NCBI RefSeq assembly: GCF_019649055.1
Contig: NW_026570293.1
Span: 186,001 to 250,000, forward strand
Origin: Paramacrobiotus metropolitanus
Taxonomy: Eukaryota; Tardigrada; Eutardigrada; Parachela; Macrobiotidae
Length of the DNA: 64,000 nucleotides
Direction of reading: 5' to 3'
In this document: piece by piece, positions 14,209 to 26,638 of the stretch
Position numbering within the stretch: the first letter of the stretch is position 1
How the letters are laid out: every line of letters starts with the position of its first letter
The notes under the pieces: model-generated
Seen by the model: only the letters and a program-made list of their open reading frames with translations
The model's database searches: none
Told to the model about the DNA's origin: nothing
Program-made: the position numbers and the translations under genes

Positions 14209-14919
14209 TTATGGAAGAAACTGACCGCACATTAACAGCGATCAGCTGGACGGCCGTGAAACCACAGGGGGCGCGCGTTGCCGGAATGAATGCGGCGATC
14301 GTTCTGTGATATCCCTGAAATCTTTAGCGCCTTTCCTGTCAGATGGGCGGAATTGTAATACTGTACACGGAGAATGTGCATAACTACGAAGAAGCCCGGA
14401 GATCGACATGCCGTTAATGGTTCGTTTGCTAGCTGAAACGATATCCTGTGTGAATGCAAGAAATGTAGCTTTATTTTATAATACGCGTCTTTGTACTGAG
14501 CTCTATTTTATACTGTCACGTGTGGAGATGAAATACCTTAGTCTTTTTGCAAAAGCGACAGATTGCGTCAACATCTTAGATTAAAGCGGCGGTGACGATA
14601 TCAGTTATTGCAAAGAGAATATGCGATTTTAGTTTCGTATTTAATCGGCGCCATAATAATCTATACAAGAAACAGCCTCGGCTTCGCCTCCGCGTTTCTT
14701 GGGATCTAAACTCCTTGGCCGGTTTACGGATTGCTAACTTAGAACGGATAAATCTGAAGAGCCCGATAACAAAAATTTTATAAAAAAATGGATGTTTTGG
14801 TTTCGTGCAGTCGAACGCAATTACTTTGACTTTACAGATCATTTTTTGTTAAATTTTCTTAGCGAAAACCATCCGAATCTAATCACCCACGAGAGTGTCA
14901 CATTACAAACTAAAAGGAC

Positions 14920-15880
14920 GCTAAGACTGGACAGTGGTGCTAGATAGGTCACCCATTAAGAACTTAGCAGGCCCTGCTCTGTTTTGCTCAGTAATATTGC
15001 AGTTTGGTCATACGTTCACCTAACGGGCTCTGTGCACTGGATAGCTTTGGTAGCTCGGTCACCCACCTACCTAACGGGATCTATGCAAAGGACAGTACTG
15101 GTAACTCGGTCACTAGATCACTTAACGGAGTTTATGCGCTGGACAGTAGTGCTAGCTCGGTCACCCATCTACCTAACGGGATCTATGCACTAGACAGTAG
15201 TGGTAGCTCGGTCACTAGATCACTTAACGGAGTTCGTGCACTGGACAGTAGTGTTAGCTCGGTCACGCGTTCACCTAACGGGCTCTGTGTGCTGGGCAGT
15301 ATTGGTAGCTCGGTCACCCATCTTCCTAACGGAATCTATGCACTGGACATTATTGGTAGCTTGGTCACCCATCTACCTAACGGGATCTATGCACTGGACA
15401 GTAGTGGTAGCTCGGTCACTAAATCACTTAACGGAGTTTGTGCACTGGACAGTAGTGGTATCTCGGTACTCTTTCACCTAACGGGTTCTGGGCACTGGAC
15501 AGTGGTGGTAGCTCGGTTACGTACTCACCTAGCGATTTTTTGACGCACTCAATCACTAGGTGAGTGACTGACCGAGCTCAACCTGTCCAGTAAGAAATAT
15601 CGCTAGGTAAGGAGAAAAATCGCTAGGTGAGGATGTGACCCTGCTACAACTACTGTCCAGTGCACAGAGCCCGTTAGGTGAGCAAGAGCAAAGCCCGCTC
15701 GATGACTCACTCACCTAGAAATTCCGCTCAGTGGGCAGTAATGGTGTTTCGGCCACTCACTTGTCTAGTGATTTTTCTTACTGGTCAGTGGTAGTAGCTC
15801 GGTCACCCACTCATCTGGAGATTCCGCTCAGTGGTCGGTGATAGTGTTTCGGTCACTCACTCGTCCAGTGATTTTTCGTA
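14920..15880. repeat. 51-bp minisatellite with an orientation switch
   Basis: About ten units in direct orientation run from about 14925 to 15540. The landmark CCTAACGGG or CTTAACGGAG recurs every 51 bp, and two unit types are interspersed. From about 15545 to 15720 the same motifs appear on the opposite strand (for example CCGTTAGGTGAG), and direct-orientation diverged units resume to about 15880. Because 51 is divisible by three and the units lack stops in one frame, a 179-codon frame at 15004-15543 arises by chance. I do not call it a gene. Confidence 0.85.
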
Positions 15881-16699
15881 TTGATTTTATATTTTTACAT
15901 TTTATATCGGTTGATTTTAAACGTGTTTCGAGCTCGGCAACACCGGCAGCAATGTTTGAATAACGCGAGTGTTTGAATAAGTGCAATAATTTATTTACTT
16001 TTCGGTTTAATTAGCGTGATAATTATGTCAATTGGTATTTTGTATTGTATCTAGGCAAATATTTCTAAGTTTCAAGGTGACCTTTAAGATGGGTTGGATC
16101 AATCTGGTCTTGATGCCGGCTTGATACCGGCTCGATATTTCATAAAAAAAACACATGCCGACCACTTCTGAACTATCCCGGATCTAATGGCGTTGTCCGT
16201 TTTTCCAGAAGTTTTATGGTTATAGAGATCTCAAAACTATGGGGCGCCGCGCGTAGTATAGATCTTGTACTTAATATTGGATGAAATTGAGCGTACAGTA
16301 GTAGCCACTGACCAGATGCTGTACTTAAGTGTAGGCGTCAAGACCTGATCTGTTGACTGTTATGTATAACTGATATCCACTCATCCCTTTTACTACTTTC
16401 TTGCTTCCTTTGATTTTGGCGATCTTTATTATTCGTAAATTCGGTGATGTCCTATCCGTCTCTTGAAAATAATGTAAGAATAATCACACCGATGTTCATT
16501 ATAACAACGCACAAAATCGCAGTACATCCGAGCCGAATACGGCAAAAGCCACAAAAAAGCGCAAAATGAAAGTTACAAACCCCTAGAAAATGTTAACACA
16601 GTATACTTACCGATAACAGCGCAAACCCGTCAAGGCAGAAAGCGTCGTCAGTAAAAGCTACAGACGCACAAAGAAATTGCTGTTGTCGGCTTCCCTTGT
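15881..16699. other. Intergenic stretch, nothing recognised
   Basis: Lies between the minisatellite and the 3' end of the first BTB-BACK gene. No open frame with recognisable features and no clear repeat structure. Confidence 0.4.
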
Positions 16700-18596
16700 C
16701 TACTGGCCAATTTTGCTGGCTTTCCAGGCCACCACCTGGCTGTTGTGCAGCAGCAGCTCGGAGAAATCACACTCGGCCTCCTCCGACGCATTAAACCGAA
16801 CAAGGTGCTTGCTAGCGATGCTACCACGATCCAGGTACTTGCCGTAGGTGGCGGCACGCGGCAGCCCCGCTGCCGTCATACAGTACAGCGGCTGGCCGCT
16901 CTGCAGGATATCCGCCGGCCGCAGCATGGCCTCTTCCTTCACGACATCTTCTCTTCGGCTGGTGCACCACATTAACTCCATGCCCGACACGGTGCCCTTC
17001 CTCAGAAACTTGGCCGGATGCCACCAGCCGCCGGCCCGACTCAACGCCAACACCTCCTGGCCTTTCTTGAACTCCGCCGGGTTGGTACGCCGAGTTGCGT
17101 AGGGGCCGCGGTAAAGGGCGGCTGGAGGGGAACGGCGCCGTTCTGGTACAGGAAGAGACTCAACAGCTCACTCTCCAGGAGCAGACCACTCTGCCGAATT
17201 TTAAAACATCGCTTTACACCTGCGTGAAGGCCATACCGAACCGAACAGCCGCATCGTGGTCGCAGGGCATTTCGCCATAGTTTTTTCGTCACAGCGACAA
17301 TTCGATGCGGACAACTCACAGCGCAACCGATTTGTTACGCGACTTCGGAGCAACACACAATCGGCAAGGTTTGCGTAACGAATTAAGTAACGGTTGGTGT
17401 AACGAATCCAATTGCACATACCTTGCCGGGACCGTTAGCTAGCTGTGTGGCATTCAGCAGCGGAAAACGGACGAGGAACAACGCATCGCCCAGCATCCCG
17501 CGTCGGTTGGCCGCTGACAGCTCACGATTCTCCCGTTTACAAGCCTCCACGGCCCATCTGTAAAAATAGTGACTGAAAAGCGGCTTAAAACCAACTGGTG
17601 GACCATCTGTCCTTATGAAATCTAATTATTGTTGTTTTTATTTAGAAGCTGTTGGGCTTCATGCCAGTAAAGGGTGAAGGTTCGAAAGGAAGAAGCAAAA
17701 TAAGGCGGACAAATACATCACAGGCGAACGGCAATGATACCGTTCTCGTTACGCAAATTAAATGTAAGTACCTTTCAACAGCCAAATAGATGGCATGCTC
17801 ATCCGCGCATAGAGCATTGCGCTGCAGAATCATCTTCAGCGTGTCCTGCGTGATGGCCGTGAACTGCTCCGTCTGCACGATGACATCGCAGCGGCGTTCC
17901 ACCAACCGCAGGCATTTCTCCACGATATCATCAGCGGTCCACTGGACTGCCTGCAACACGCGATACCCTCACACATATATATAGAGTTGTCGCACAGGCA
18001 AAATCCGCTAGCATACTGCCAACCTTACCCGCTCCAGAGTGACCAAGCATTCACCGATATTCATCCGCGTCTCCACACACTCCAGGCACAGATTGGTCAA
18101 CTCTGGCAAATCGTACTTATCAGCGCAGCGCAGTGTGGAGATCACGTTGTCCACGGTGAGATTCTCCACGGTATCCGTGTACATGCAGCTGTACCATACA
18201 AACAAGTATCAACTGAAGCACAGTTCACGCACCAGGTATTCCCGTACCTGAGCATGTTGGCGAACGCGTCGGGCATGCAGTCGGGAACGTCGATCTGCGG
18301 ACCGGATTCGGCCAAACTTCCATAGAAAATTGTGTAGAACACTGGACTGCGAATGCTGATAATGTTCCTGCAGCCAGAAGATTAGTGACAGCGTACTGAG
18401 GAAACGATGACTGCATCCATACTGACTTGTGAGCTTTGAAGATCTTCGCAGCACCGAAATCCCGGCCAACGGAGAATTGTACATCGCTCAGATCGCCAGA
18501 GGCCAGCATCACCTTGATGCGACTATGGAGTCCCGAAGCAAGGCCTTCTCGTTTACGCTTACGGGATGCCGACAAATCAGGGTTTGCGGACGCCAT
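16700..18596 (-). pseudogene. BTB-BACK gene, copy A, frameshifted in last exon
   Basis: Exons: 18427-18596, 18248-18367, 18029-18188, 17772-17950, 17422-17557, 16700-17190, with canonical splice sites. Exons 1-3 encode a BTB/POZ domain (SGDLSDVQFSVG, then SIRSPVFY, then RCADKYDLPEL). Exons 4-5 encode BACK, with the LGDALFLVRFPLL motif typical of the BTBD1/2/3/6 group. Such proteins usually act as CUL3 adaptors. Exon 6 should encode the family's Tudor-like tail (GGWWHPA, WKASKIGQ). Relative to copy C, a net 10-bp deletion near 17095-17110 shifts the frame, so the unrepaired protein is about 304 aa and ends at 17041 without the tail. The remainder of the tail is well preserved in another frame, so the lesion is recent. 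A shortened BTB-BACK protein could still be made. Confidence 0.7.
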
Positions 18597-18663
18597 ACTG
18601 TCAACGCGAGAACTAGTATTGGTTACCAGAGTCAGAACCAGTGAAATCCCACGAAACTGACTA

Positions 18664-18731
18664 AAGTCTCGGCTCAAGCGAACTATCTGTACGTAGTAGA
18701 AATGCTGCAGGCTGAAATAAGAATGCGGTTC
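18664..18731 (-). promoter_or_regulatory. Conserved upstream block shared by BTB copies A, C and G
   Basis: Read on the minus strand, a GCATTCTTATTTCAGCCTGC-like block is followed by ATTTCTACT and then CGCTTGAGC, about 70-135 bp before the ATG of copy A. The same ordered blocks occur upstream of copies C (22746-22800) and G (41762-41811). It may be a promoter, a 5'UTR or a 5' splice region carried along by duplication. Confidence 0.45.
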
Positions 18732-19202
18732 GCTTACTGGGGAAAAAAAAATACAAAAGTGGGACTGTGGAAAAACCGGAGGAATGTGTAGCAAGTAAAT
18801 CACAATATTGCCAACGATAAAACGTTGTTGAAAACGTTGAAGAATAAAACAAAGCAAATGGAGGTGTGGTAGAGCCGACAGACCCGACACGCAGTTGACT
18901 GGGCAACGGTAAGCCGGTGACCAATCAAAATTCGACCAATTCTGCGATTGGTTTTAATCAGGGACTTTTTTAGAACACAGCCCCCAGTGCCCGGGAGTTT
19001 TTGAATAAACCGACTGCAGATTCGGAATCAGCGAATTTTTTTAATCTAAAAAAACTATCCCCCCTTGAAATCAGAAGTGTCGCCCCTGAGGAGTCTAGCG
19101 CCCCACATGCGATGAGCAAACAGCAATGAGTTATTCGGTTAAGTTCTTTCGTTCTTTCTACACTACAGTTTCTTAGTTCTTTCGAAACCGGTTTACTTAC
19201 TA

Positions 19203-19853
19203 CAGTGGAACCTCCTACTTTGAACACCTCCGAATGCTGAACATCTCTGAATTTTGAACAACTTTTTTCGTACCGGCGCTTCTCGTAATGTATAGCATTA
19301 GGGGGGACCTCTGAACTGTTAACACCTCTGAACCGTGAACACTCTGCAATGTACCGCAGTATGTTTTCTTAGATAATTAGACCTCCAGACATGAACAGAG
19401 CAGTTTAGCAAAACACAGGGGAAGATCAAGTGCTCAAGGTGTTCACTTACAGTAGATCATTCGCAAACATTCGTCCGCCCTTTAGTATTTTATTTCGTGA
19501 ACAAATTTTTAGTTTTTTAATGAACATCAAGGCAAGGAATATGCCCCGGACAAGTTGACCGCTGCTTATTCTGATAAGAAATAATCTATTCTCGATAATT
19601 TTTCGGCCGGCGAATATTAAAATTATTATTTTTTAATTGCAATTGCTCTGTTTACCTGTTGTCTTGCCCAACACAATACAATCATACATTTGCTTATTAG
19701 CCAGCTACATATAAATTATATAAAGCCACGTATATTATATAAATCCCTAAGAAAGTCTCCGCCCTGGGGGCAGTACCTCTGAACCATGAACACCTCTGAA
19801 CCCTGAACAAGAAACTGCGTACCGAGGGTGTTCAGGGTCGGGAGGTTCCACTG
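19203..19853. mobile_element. Non-autonomous Tigger/pogo-like element (MITE)
   Basis: The ends are inverted repeats starting CAGTGGAACCTCC at 19203 and finishing GGAGGTTCCACTG at 19853. Each is flanked by TA (19201-19202 and 19854-19855), the target duplication of Tc1/mariner-pogo elements. Pogo/Tigger transposons characteristically have CAGTRGAACCTC-type ends. Inside each end, copies of TGAACACCTCTGAAC-like subterminal motifs repeat. No transposase frame is present in the 651 bp, so it would need a transposase supplied elsewhere. Confidence 0.8.
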
Positions 19854-19855
19854 TA

Positions 19856-20554
19856 CTCAGGAATTCTTTAACCAGGCCATAGACAGAACATTCAGTTTGC
19901 ATTCAGAATAATAATAATAAATAAACACTACCTTCGACAGAGTTTCAGTTGGTGGAAGAATTACCGCGACGAGATGAAGAGGATCTTGACCAGGCTTCCG
20001 TGAAACAGTAGGCATGAGCAGACGTCTTCAGACGGCAAGCATGAGCAGGCGTCTTCCCGGTGGACGGTGGTGCAGCGATTTACACGATCTGATGTGTGAT
20101 AATTGACAGCTTTTACGTATGACTTTTTTATCTTTACTATAAAACCAGCCAATATTTACATAACATTCTGCAAATGACCATTCATCAGCCATTAATTATC
20201 ATCCTCTTAATCATGATTCGCTTGGAAACGAGGTAGAACAAAATCGTCACATCACAGTATCACACTAATATCTATTATGACAACTGTCACAATTGCAGAC
20301 AATCCGAGCGAACGACAAGGCAAACGTCGCAAAGATAAAGCTAAAACTAATGTCAAAAGCGACCAAAAACATGTAGGGACAAATAACGTGCACGTTCAGG
20401 TGAAATAAAAGCAGGAATGGGAATGCAGGATCCATTCGCCAGACAGCAAAGCTGTCTCTATACATACTTTTATGTCAGCATACGTCAGAAGAACTACTGT
20501 AATAAAAAGAAAATGCCAGTAAAAACCGTAAATGTTCTCCGGCTCGAGGACCCG
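19856..20554. other. Intergenic stretch, nothing recognised
   Basis: Between the Tigger-like element and the 3' end of BTB copy B. Contains short near-duplicates (GACGTCTTCAGACGGCAAGC-like, around 20020-20060) but no supported gene. Confidence 0.4.
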
Positions 20555-22277
20555 CTAGCCGACTTTGCTGGCCTTCCAGGCCACCACCTGGCTGTTGTGC
20601 AGCAGCAGCTGGTACAGCCCACATTCGGTCTCCTCCTGCGTGTCGAAACGCACGATATGCTTAGTCCGATGCTGCTTCACGTAGGTGGCGGCACGCGGCC
20701 CCAGTGTCGTCATATGATACAGCGGCTGTCCGCCCTTCAGGAAGTCCTTCACCCGCACCGCCTGCTCGGCCACCACCGTGCCGTCCATGCCGGTGGCGTT
20801 CCACATCAGGCTCCCGCGCTCACCTGCCCACTGCAATATGGCCGGTTGCCACCAGCTACCGGCCGGGCTCAGCGCGAAAACCTCTTCCACCTGTTTAAAC
20901 TGATCGGCGCGCTGGGCCGTGCTGCGGCTGCGTCGCTCCTGAGAAAAGGGCAGCTGGTTCGGGACACCGCCGTTCTGGTGCAGGAAGATGTTGAGCAGTT
21001 CACTATCCAGTAGGAGCCCACTCTGTTGAAGGGACCACGTTAACCAGCGTGAACGGCGTACGCTGATACCAGGTCTACCTTGGCGGGACCAGCGGTCAGT
21101 TGCACGCCGTTCAGCAGCGGAAAGCGGACCAGGCACAATGCGTCGCCCAGCATGGCGCGCCGGTTGATCCCGGACGGTTCCAGATTGCTCCGTTTACAAG
21201 CCTCCACAGCCCATCTAGAAAAACGATTCCACTAAAGCTTATTATTTACGTCAAACATATTGATTTCGAATGATTAAACAATCCAAAAAGCTATACGAGC
21301 GCGACAGTAAGCACACCCGAAAGTTCTTTCTTTCGGCCATGGAAGTACCTTTCAACAGCCAAGTAGATGTCATGCTCATCCGCGGCTAGAGCACTGCGCT
21401 GCAGAATCATCTTCAGGGTGTCCTGCGCGATGGCCGTAAACTGCTCCGTCTGCACGATGACGTCACAGTGGCGTTCCACCAACCGCAGGCATTTCTCCAC
21501 GATATCATCTGCGTTCCACTGAACTGCCTGCAACAAGCGACGTCCCGTCACATAGTCGCTCGTGCAAAATCCGCTAGCATACTGCCAACCTTACCCGCTC
21601 CAGAGTGACCAAGCATTCCCCGATATTCATTCGCGTCTCCACAAATTCCAAGCAAACGGTGGCCAACTGCGGCAGATCGTACTTATCAGCGCAGCGAAGG
21701 GTCGGGACGACGTTGTCCGCCGTGAGATTCTCCACGGTATCCGTGTACAGGTAGCTGTAACGAATAACAAACAAGATACACTGCAACATGAGGATACGGC
21801 GGTATATACACATGCCGGCGGCGGCGGCGGTTTCGTTCATTGTCACGCTCCATTGACACCGGCTACAGCGCAATGCTTCCGATCATGCTACAGTACATGC
21901 TTGTTTACGTACCTGAGCATGTTGGCAAACGCGTCGGGCATGCAATCGGGAATGTCGACCTGCGGACCGGATTCGGCCATGCTTCCATGGAACATCGCGT
22001 AGAACACTGGACTGCGAATGCTAAGAATATACCTGCAGAGACACAAGCATAGCAAAAATGGCGGACAACCGATGATGACGAAACGACTGACGAGTAATCC
22101 GGCGTACTTATGGGCTTTGAAGAGCTTCGCTTCACCGAAGTCCCCGCCAACGGAGAACTGCACATCGCTCAGATCGCCACTGACCAACGTCTCTTTGGTG
22201 TAGATCTGGAGTCCCGAGTCAGGATCTGGTCGTTTACGCTTACGGGATATCGATGAATTAGGATCCACGGACGCCAT
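20555..22277 (-). CDS. BTB-BACK protein with Tudor-like tail, copy B (intact)
   Basis: Six exons: 22108-22277, 21913-22032, 21595-21754, 21349-21527, 21079-21214, 20555-21022. All have GT-AG sites and compatible phases, giving 410 aa with no internal stop. A short KR-rich N-terminus (SRKRKR) precedes BTB (about residues 33-145; SGDLSDVQFSVGG). BACK follows (about 150-255) with INRRAMLGDALCLVRFPLL. Then comes the QSGLLLDSELL segment that in BTBD3/6 precedes the PHR domain. The tail (about 295-405) is not PHR: it has SWWQPA, LMWNATG and VVAWKASKVG and looks like paired Tudor/Agenet-type barrels. The likely role is a substrate adaptor for CUL3 ubiquitin ligases (family knowledge); the tail function is unknown. 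It is head-to-head with copy C, about 590 bp apart. This is the reference copy for judging the others. Confidence 0.85.
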
Positions 22278-22745
22278 ATTGACAACACAGTACAAATGAT
22301 GGTTAACCGAAAATTTACAGAATCACAACCAACGAGGTACTCGCAGTGCTGCAGGTGAAAGTGAAAGTGCACCTCACTCCACCGGAAAACAAGATAACAT
22401 TGAACTGAAAATATAGAAAATCTAGAAGCATGCGTACTTATTGCATAGCAGATAAATTAAGTAGGGTACTACGAGTGATTCGAAATTTACTTTTGTAGGC
22501 TTGGCCAAGTTAAACTGGGGTGCCTGGACTCACACACTCACACCAAGTTGATAGGAAAACCAATCGAAACGTATCAAATTTTGCCGATTGCACCGGATTG
22601 GTCGGATCTCGTACCGTATATGCCATATGCGAAAAGTTTTATTTCGCGTTGGAAAGCTTGGCTTTAAGTTTAATCATTCATCTTTGCTACACACTCTTCC
22701 AGTTTTCTGCATTTTCACTTTTATATTCTTTTTTGCCATTAAGTG

Positions 22746-22800
22746 AACTGCATTCCTATTTCAGGTGGCAGTATTTCTACTGAAACGCTTGAGCCGAGAC
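22746..22800 (+). promoter_or_regulatory. Conserved upstream block, copy C
   Basis: Contains TGCATTCCTATTTCAG, then AGTATTTCTACTG and CGCTTGAGC, about 69-123 bp before the ATG of copy C. It matches the order and spacing of the blocks upstream of copies A and G. After it, both A and C share a GTGGGATTTCACTGGTTCTG stretch close to the start codon. Confidence 0.45.
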
Positions 22801-22868
22801 TTTTTTCAGTTTTGTGGGATTTCACTGGTTCTGCTTTGTCAAGCGTAACTTGTGTTGTGACTTCAAGT

Positions 22869-24769
22869 ATGGCGTCCCCCAGTCCTGATTTGTCGGCATC
22901 CCGTAAACACAAACCAGAAGACCCTTCCTTGGGAACTCCGCACTCGCACCAAGGAGATGCTCGCCAGTGGTGATCGGAGCGATGTCCAGTTCTGCGTTGG
23001 CCGTGATTTCGGTGCGGTAAAGGTCTTCAAGGCCCACAAGTCAGTATGCGCGCTCAGACATCATTTTCTTCAGTACGGTGTCCCTAATCGTCTGGCTGTG
23101 CAGGAACATTATCAGCATTCGCAGTCCAGTGTTCTGTGCCATGTTCTATGGAAGCCTGGCCGAAAAAGATCCGCAGATCGACGTTCCTGACTGCGTACCT
23201 GACGCGTTTGCCAACATGCTCAGGTACGGGAATACCTGGTTCGTGTACTTCGCTTCAGCTGTGATTTGGTTGTATTGACAGCTGCATGTACACGGATACC
23301 GTGGAGAATCTCAGCGCGGACAACGTCGTCCCGACATTGCGCTGCGCTGATAAGAACGATTTTCCGGAGCTGACCAGCCTGGGCTTGAAGTTTGTGGAGA
23401 CCCGGATGAACATCGGTGACTGCTTGGTCACTCTGGAGCGGGTAAGGTTGGCAGTGTGGTAGCGGATTTTGCACGAGCGACTATGTGCCGGGACATCGCT
23501 TGTTGCAGGCCATCCAGTGGCGCGCCGATGATATGGTGGAGAAATGCCTGCAGCTGGTGGAACGGCAGAGCGGCGTCATTCTGCAGACGGAGCAGTTCAA
23601 GGCCATCGCGCAGGACACGCTGAAGATGATTCTGCAGCGCAATGCTCTACGCGCGGATGAGCATGACATCTACTTGGCTGTTGAAAGGTACATTCAAATT
23701 ACATTCAAATCATGTGAAACGAGAATAATTTGCTGCCGTTCGCATGCTGCATATTTTCCGCATTCTTCTGCGTCTCTCTTTCAACCCATCAACATTTCTT
23801 GTCTTGAAGCCAACCGTTTCAAAATAAAAAAAATAATTAAATTTCGTAAAAAAGTTGTCAACAATCTTCACGGTTTTCGATAAATTCTCCGTTGATTTCT
23901 TAATCACTGTCTTTGCAGTCATATTTTTTTGCAGATGGGCCGTGGAGGCCTGTAAGCGGAAGGATCTGGAGCCGTCGGCGGCAAACCGACGCACAATCCT
24001 GGGCGATGCGTTATATCTCGTCCGTTTTCCGCTGATGAACGCCACGCAACTAGCTAACGGTCCTGGCAAGGTAGGCTGTGTCTCGGCTGCACCATTGGTA
24101 CAACTGGGTCGTGGGGCAATTCGTTACACATAGTTGGCCGTGCGGATTATGGGTCGCCCAGAACTCGCGAAATATGTTGTCGCCCCTCGAATTGTCGCTG
24201 TGGCGCAATGTCCCACGATCACGGTGCGGCTGTTCGGTATGGCGTTCACGCAGGTTTAACGCGATGCTTTTCAATTTCGGCAGAGTGGTGTGCTCCTGGA
24301 GAGCGAGCTACTGAGTGTCTTCCTGTACCAGAACGGAGTCCTCCCGTCCAAGCTACCCTTTACCGCGGAGAAACGCGGCACCGACACAACACAGCGCACC
24401 GGCCAGGCGGAGTTCTATAAGGGCGAGGAGATGTTCGTGTTGAGTTCGGCCGGTGGCTGGTGGCATCCGGCCACGTTCCTCTGGAAGGGTAATGCGTGGG
24501 TCAATGAGGTGATGTGGTGCGCCAGCGGAAATCACGGAAAGGTGTTGGAAGGGGAGACGGTGCGGTCGGCGGATATCCTGCAGAGCGGCCAGAAGCTGTA
24601 CTGTATGAAGGTGGCGGGGCGGCAGCGTGCCGCCACCTACGTGAAGCGTCTGAACCGCAGCAAGCACCTTATTCGGTTTAATGCGTCGGAGGAGGCCGAG
24701 TGTGATTTCTCCGAGCTGATGCTGCACAACAGCCATGTGGTGGCATGGAAGGCCAGCAAAATCGGCTAG
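22869..24769 (+). CDS. BTB-BACK protein with Tudor-like tail, copy C (one-base frameshift in exon 1)
   Basis: Exons: 22869-23039, 23104-23223, 23282-23441, 23509-23687, 23935-24070, 24284-24769. Exon 1 has one extra A at 22934-22935 (GGGAACTCC; copy A has GGGACTCC), which would end translation after about 34 residues. Compensated, the gene encodes about 416 aa. BTB, BACK and the tail (GGWWHPATF, VMWCASGN, VRSADIL, VVAWKASKIG) are otherwise complete and all splice sites are canonical. It is the nearest relative of copy A, including the upstream region, and is divergent from copy B. One residue usually Y in the family's CADKYDL motif is N here. It may be intact if the extra A is an assembly error, or else very recently inactivated. 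Confidence 0.7.
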
Positions 24770-26175
24770 TAGTCTGAGAAGCCGACGACAGCATTCTTTG
24801 TGCGTTCTGCCGCTTTTACTGAAGTTTTGGTTTTACCACAATAATTCTGTTTTGACTGGCTTGTGCTGGTATATGTACTGTAAGTTTACTGTATAAACAT
24901 TTGTTCGGGGTTTGCGACTTTTATTTTGCCGTTCTCATGGGGCATTTGCCTTATTCGGATTCGGCTCGGATGTCCTGCGATTTTGTGGACTGTTTTAATG
25001 AGTATCAATGTGATTATTTCTACATTATTTCCAAGAGACTAATAAAGGGCATCGCCGATTTTAATGAAGATCGCCAAAAGCAAGTCAAGCAAGCAAGTAG
25101 AAAAAGGGATGACAGGAGAGTGGATATTAGCTACAAACAGATCAGGTCTTGACCAACAGAGTTACAGAATGTTACAGAACCCATATTGTACAATAATGAT
25201 GATACACTTAACATAGACTACTGGGTAATAATGGTATTTGATTTGTAGAATTGGAAAAGTGTGCCGTGACGCTGTTGTGGCGTCAGACAAATTTATGCTC
25301 TTGACGATCAGTTAATCGCAGCATCTCGCTGCGCTCGATGGATGACTGCACATTTTCATCCTTGTAGAATACCATTGCGTAAGGCGTGTTGCAGCAAGTC
25401 TGGTGTATGTATCTGGTCGACGGATGTTTGTGTGTTTTGTTTATGTGTGCAGACAGTGGAAGTGTACCAAGTTACTGATCCGCGGTGGTTTCAATGCCGG
25501 GCTGGATGCCAGCCGGTCCCACTATTCTCAGCTACAGAAATCTAATGTGGAATTGGCATCGGGTTTAAGATCGAAATCTGATCTCGAAGAAAATACTTCT
25601 ACTCTGTATGCGTATCTTTTAGGTTTTTGGTTCTATGCGTATCTTTTTGGTTTGCAAGCTAAAGCGTACGTACTATTTATGTTCTCATTATTTTACTCTA
25701 CAGATCATCTACCGTGCTTCCGTAGACGAATATGCAACAGTTAGATTTCCGGGAACAAAATAATTTAAAAATAACAAAATGATTGGCCATGGTTACATTC
25801 GGCGCAGCATGCAAGCAATTGCAACTTCTGCTGCACCACTGACCGCCTCGGTGCGAGTCAAGCGGAAGTACTCTGGCTGGCGGTCGGACGACAGCCGCCA
25901 TGTCGCGGCGTTCGGATGGACGCTGGTCAGCACATGCGGCGCGGCCAGAATAGATGCAGTGTGATGACTGAATTTATTATTCCTGTTGCAGTAGTTATAG
26001 CGTTTGTTTTCCCAATCCTATCTATATTCTTTCCTTTTACTGTCATTTTTTAGCTTCAGAGTAAACCGCATTCCGACGTTTCGTCCGCTTGGGCTAAGAA
26101 TATTGCAGAGATTGTCTGGTTGCGTCAGGAGTAAACCATTGTCATAGACCGTTATCAAATGGTGTCAGCATCCCA
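24770..26175. other. Intergenic stretch between BTB copies C and D
   Basis: No recognisable gene. An ACCGCATTCCGA...CGCTTGGGC stretch near 26068-26095 is a weak match to the conserved upstream block of copies A, C and G and could mark the copy D promoter. Confidence 0.35.
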
Positions 26176-26638
26176 ATGGCGTCCCAAAATCGTGCTGCAA
26201 CGACACCGCATGAACGACGAGATCCTGGTGCGGGACTGTTAAGCTGCACCAAAGAGACGCTCGTCAGTGGAGATCTGAGCGATGTGCAATTCTCCGTTGG
26301 CAATGATTTTGGTGCTGCAAAGGCCTTCAAAGGCCACAAGTATGCAATTCCACCTTCAGTTCTCTGTGGTCTTCCCTAATTTTCTGGCTCTGCAGGTACA
26401 TTGTGAGTATTCGCAGCACGGTGTTCTATAGGATGTTCTACGGCAGCGTGCCCGAAAACGGTCCGCAAGTCGACATTCCCGACTGCATGCCCGATGCATT
26501 CGAGAACATGCTCAGGTTCGTGAATAAGGATTTTAAAGTGAATAATGGATCCACTACAGTAGTACACTGCGTCAGAGGCGTAGGGCGGTATGGGCAAAGC
26601 CGTTGTGGAAGACCCCCAAGCTTTTAAATACTGAATCC

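Noticed and set aside
15004-15543. 179-codon open frame on the plus strand
   Set aside because: It is produced by the 51-bp minisatellite, whose period is a multiple of three. The repeated peptide has no other support.
14920-15880. CRISPR-like array
   Set aside because: The units are contiguous diverged tandem repeats without unique spacers, in a eukaryotic setting.
20417-21013. 198-codon plus-strand frame overlapping BTB copy B
   Set aside because: It is antisense to the GC-rich last exon of copy B. Similar shadow frames occur opposite the same exon in other copies.
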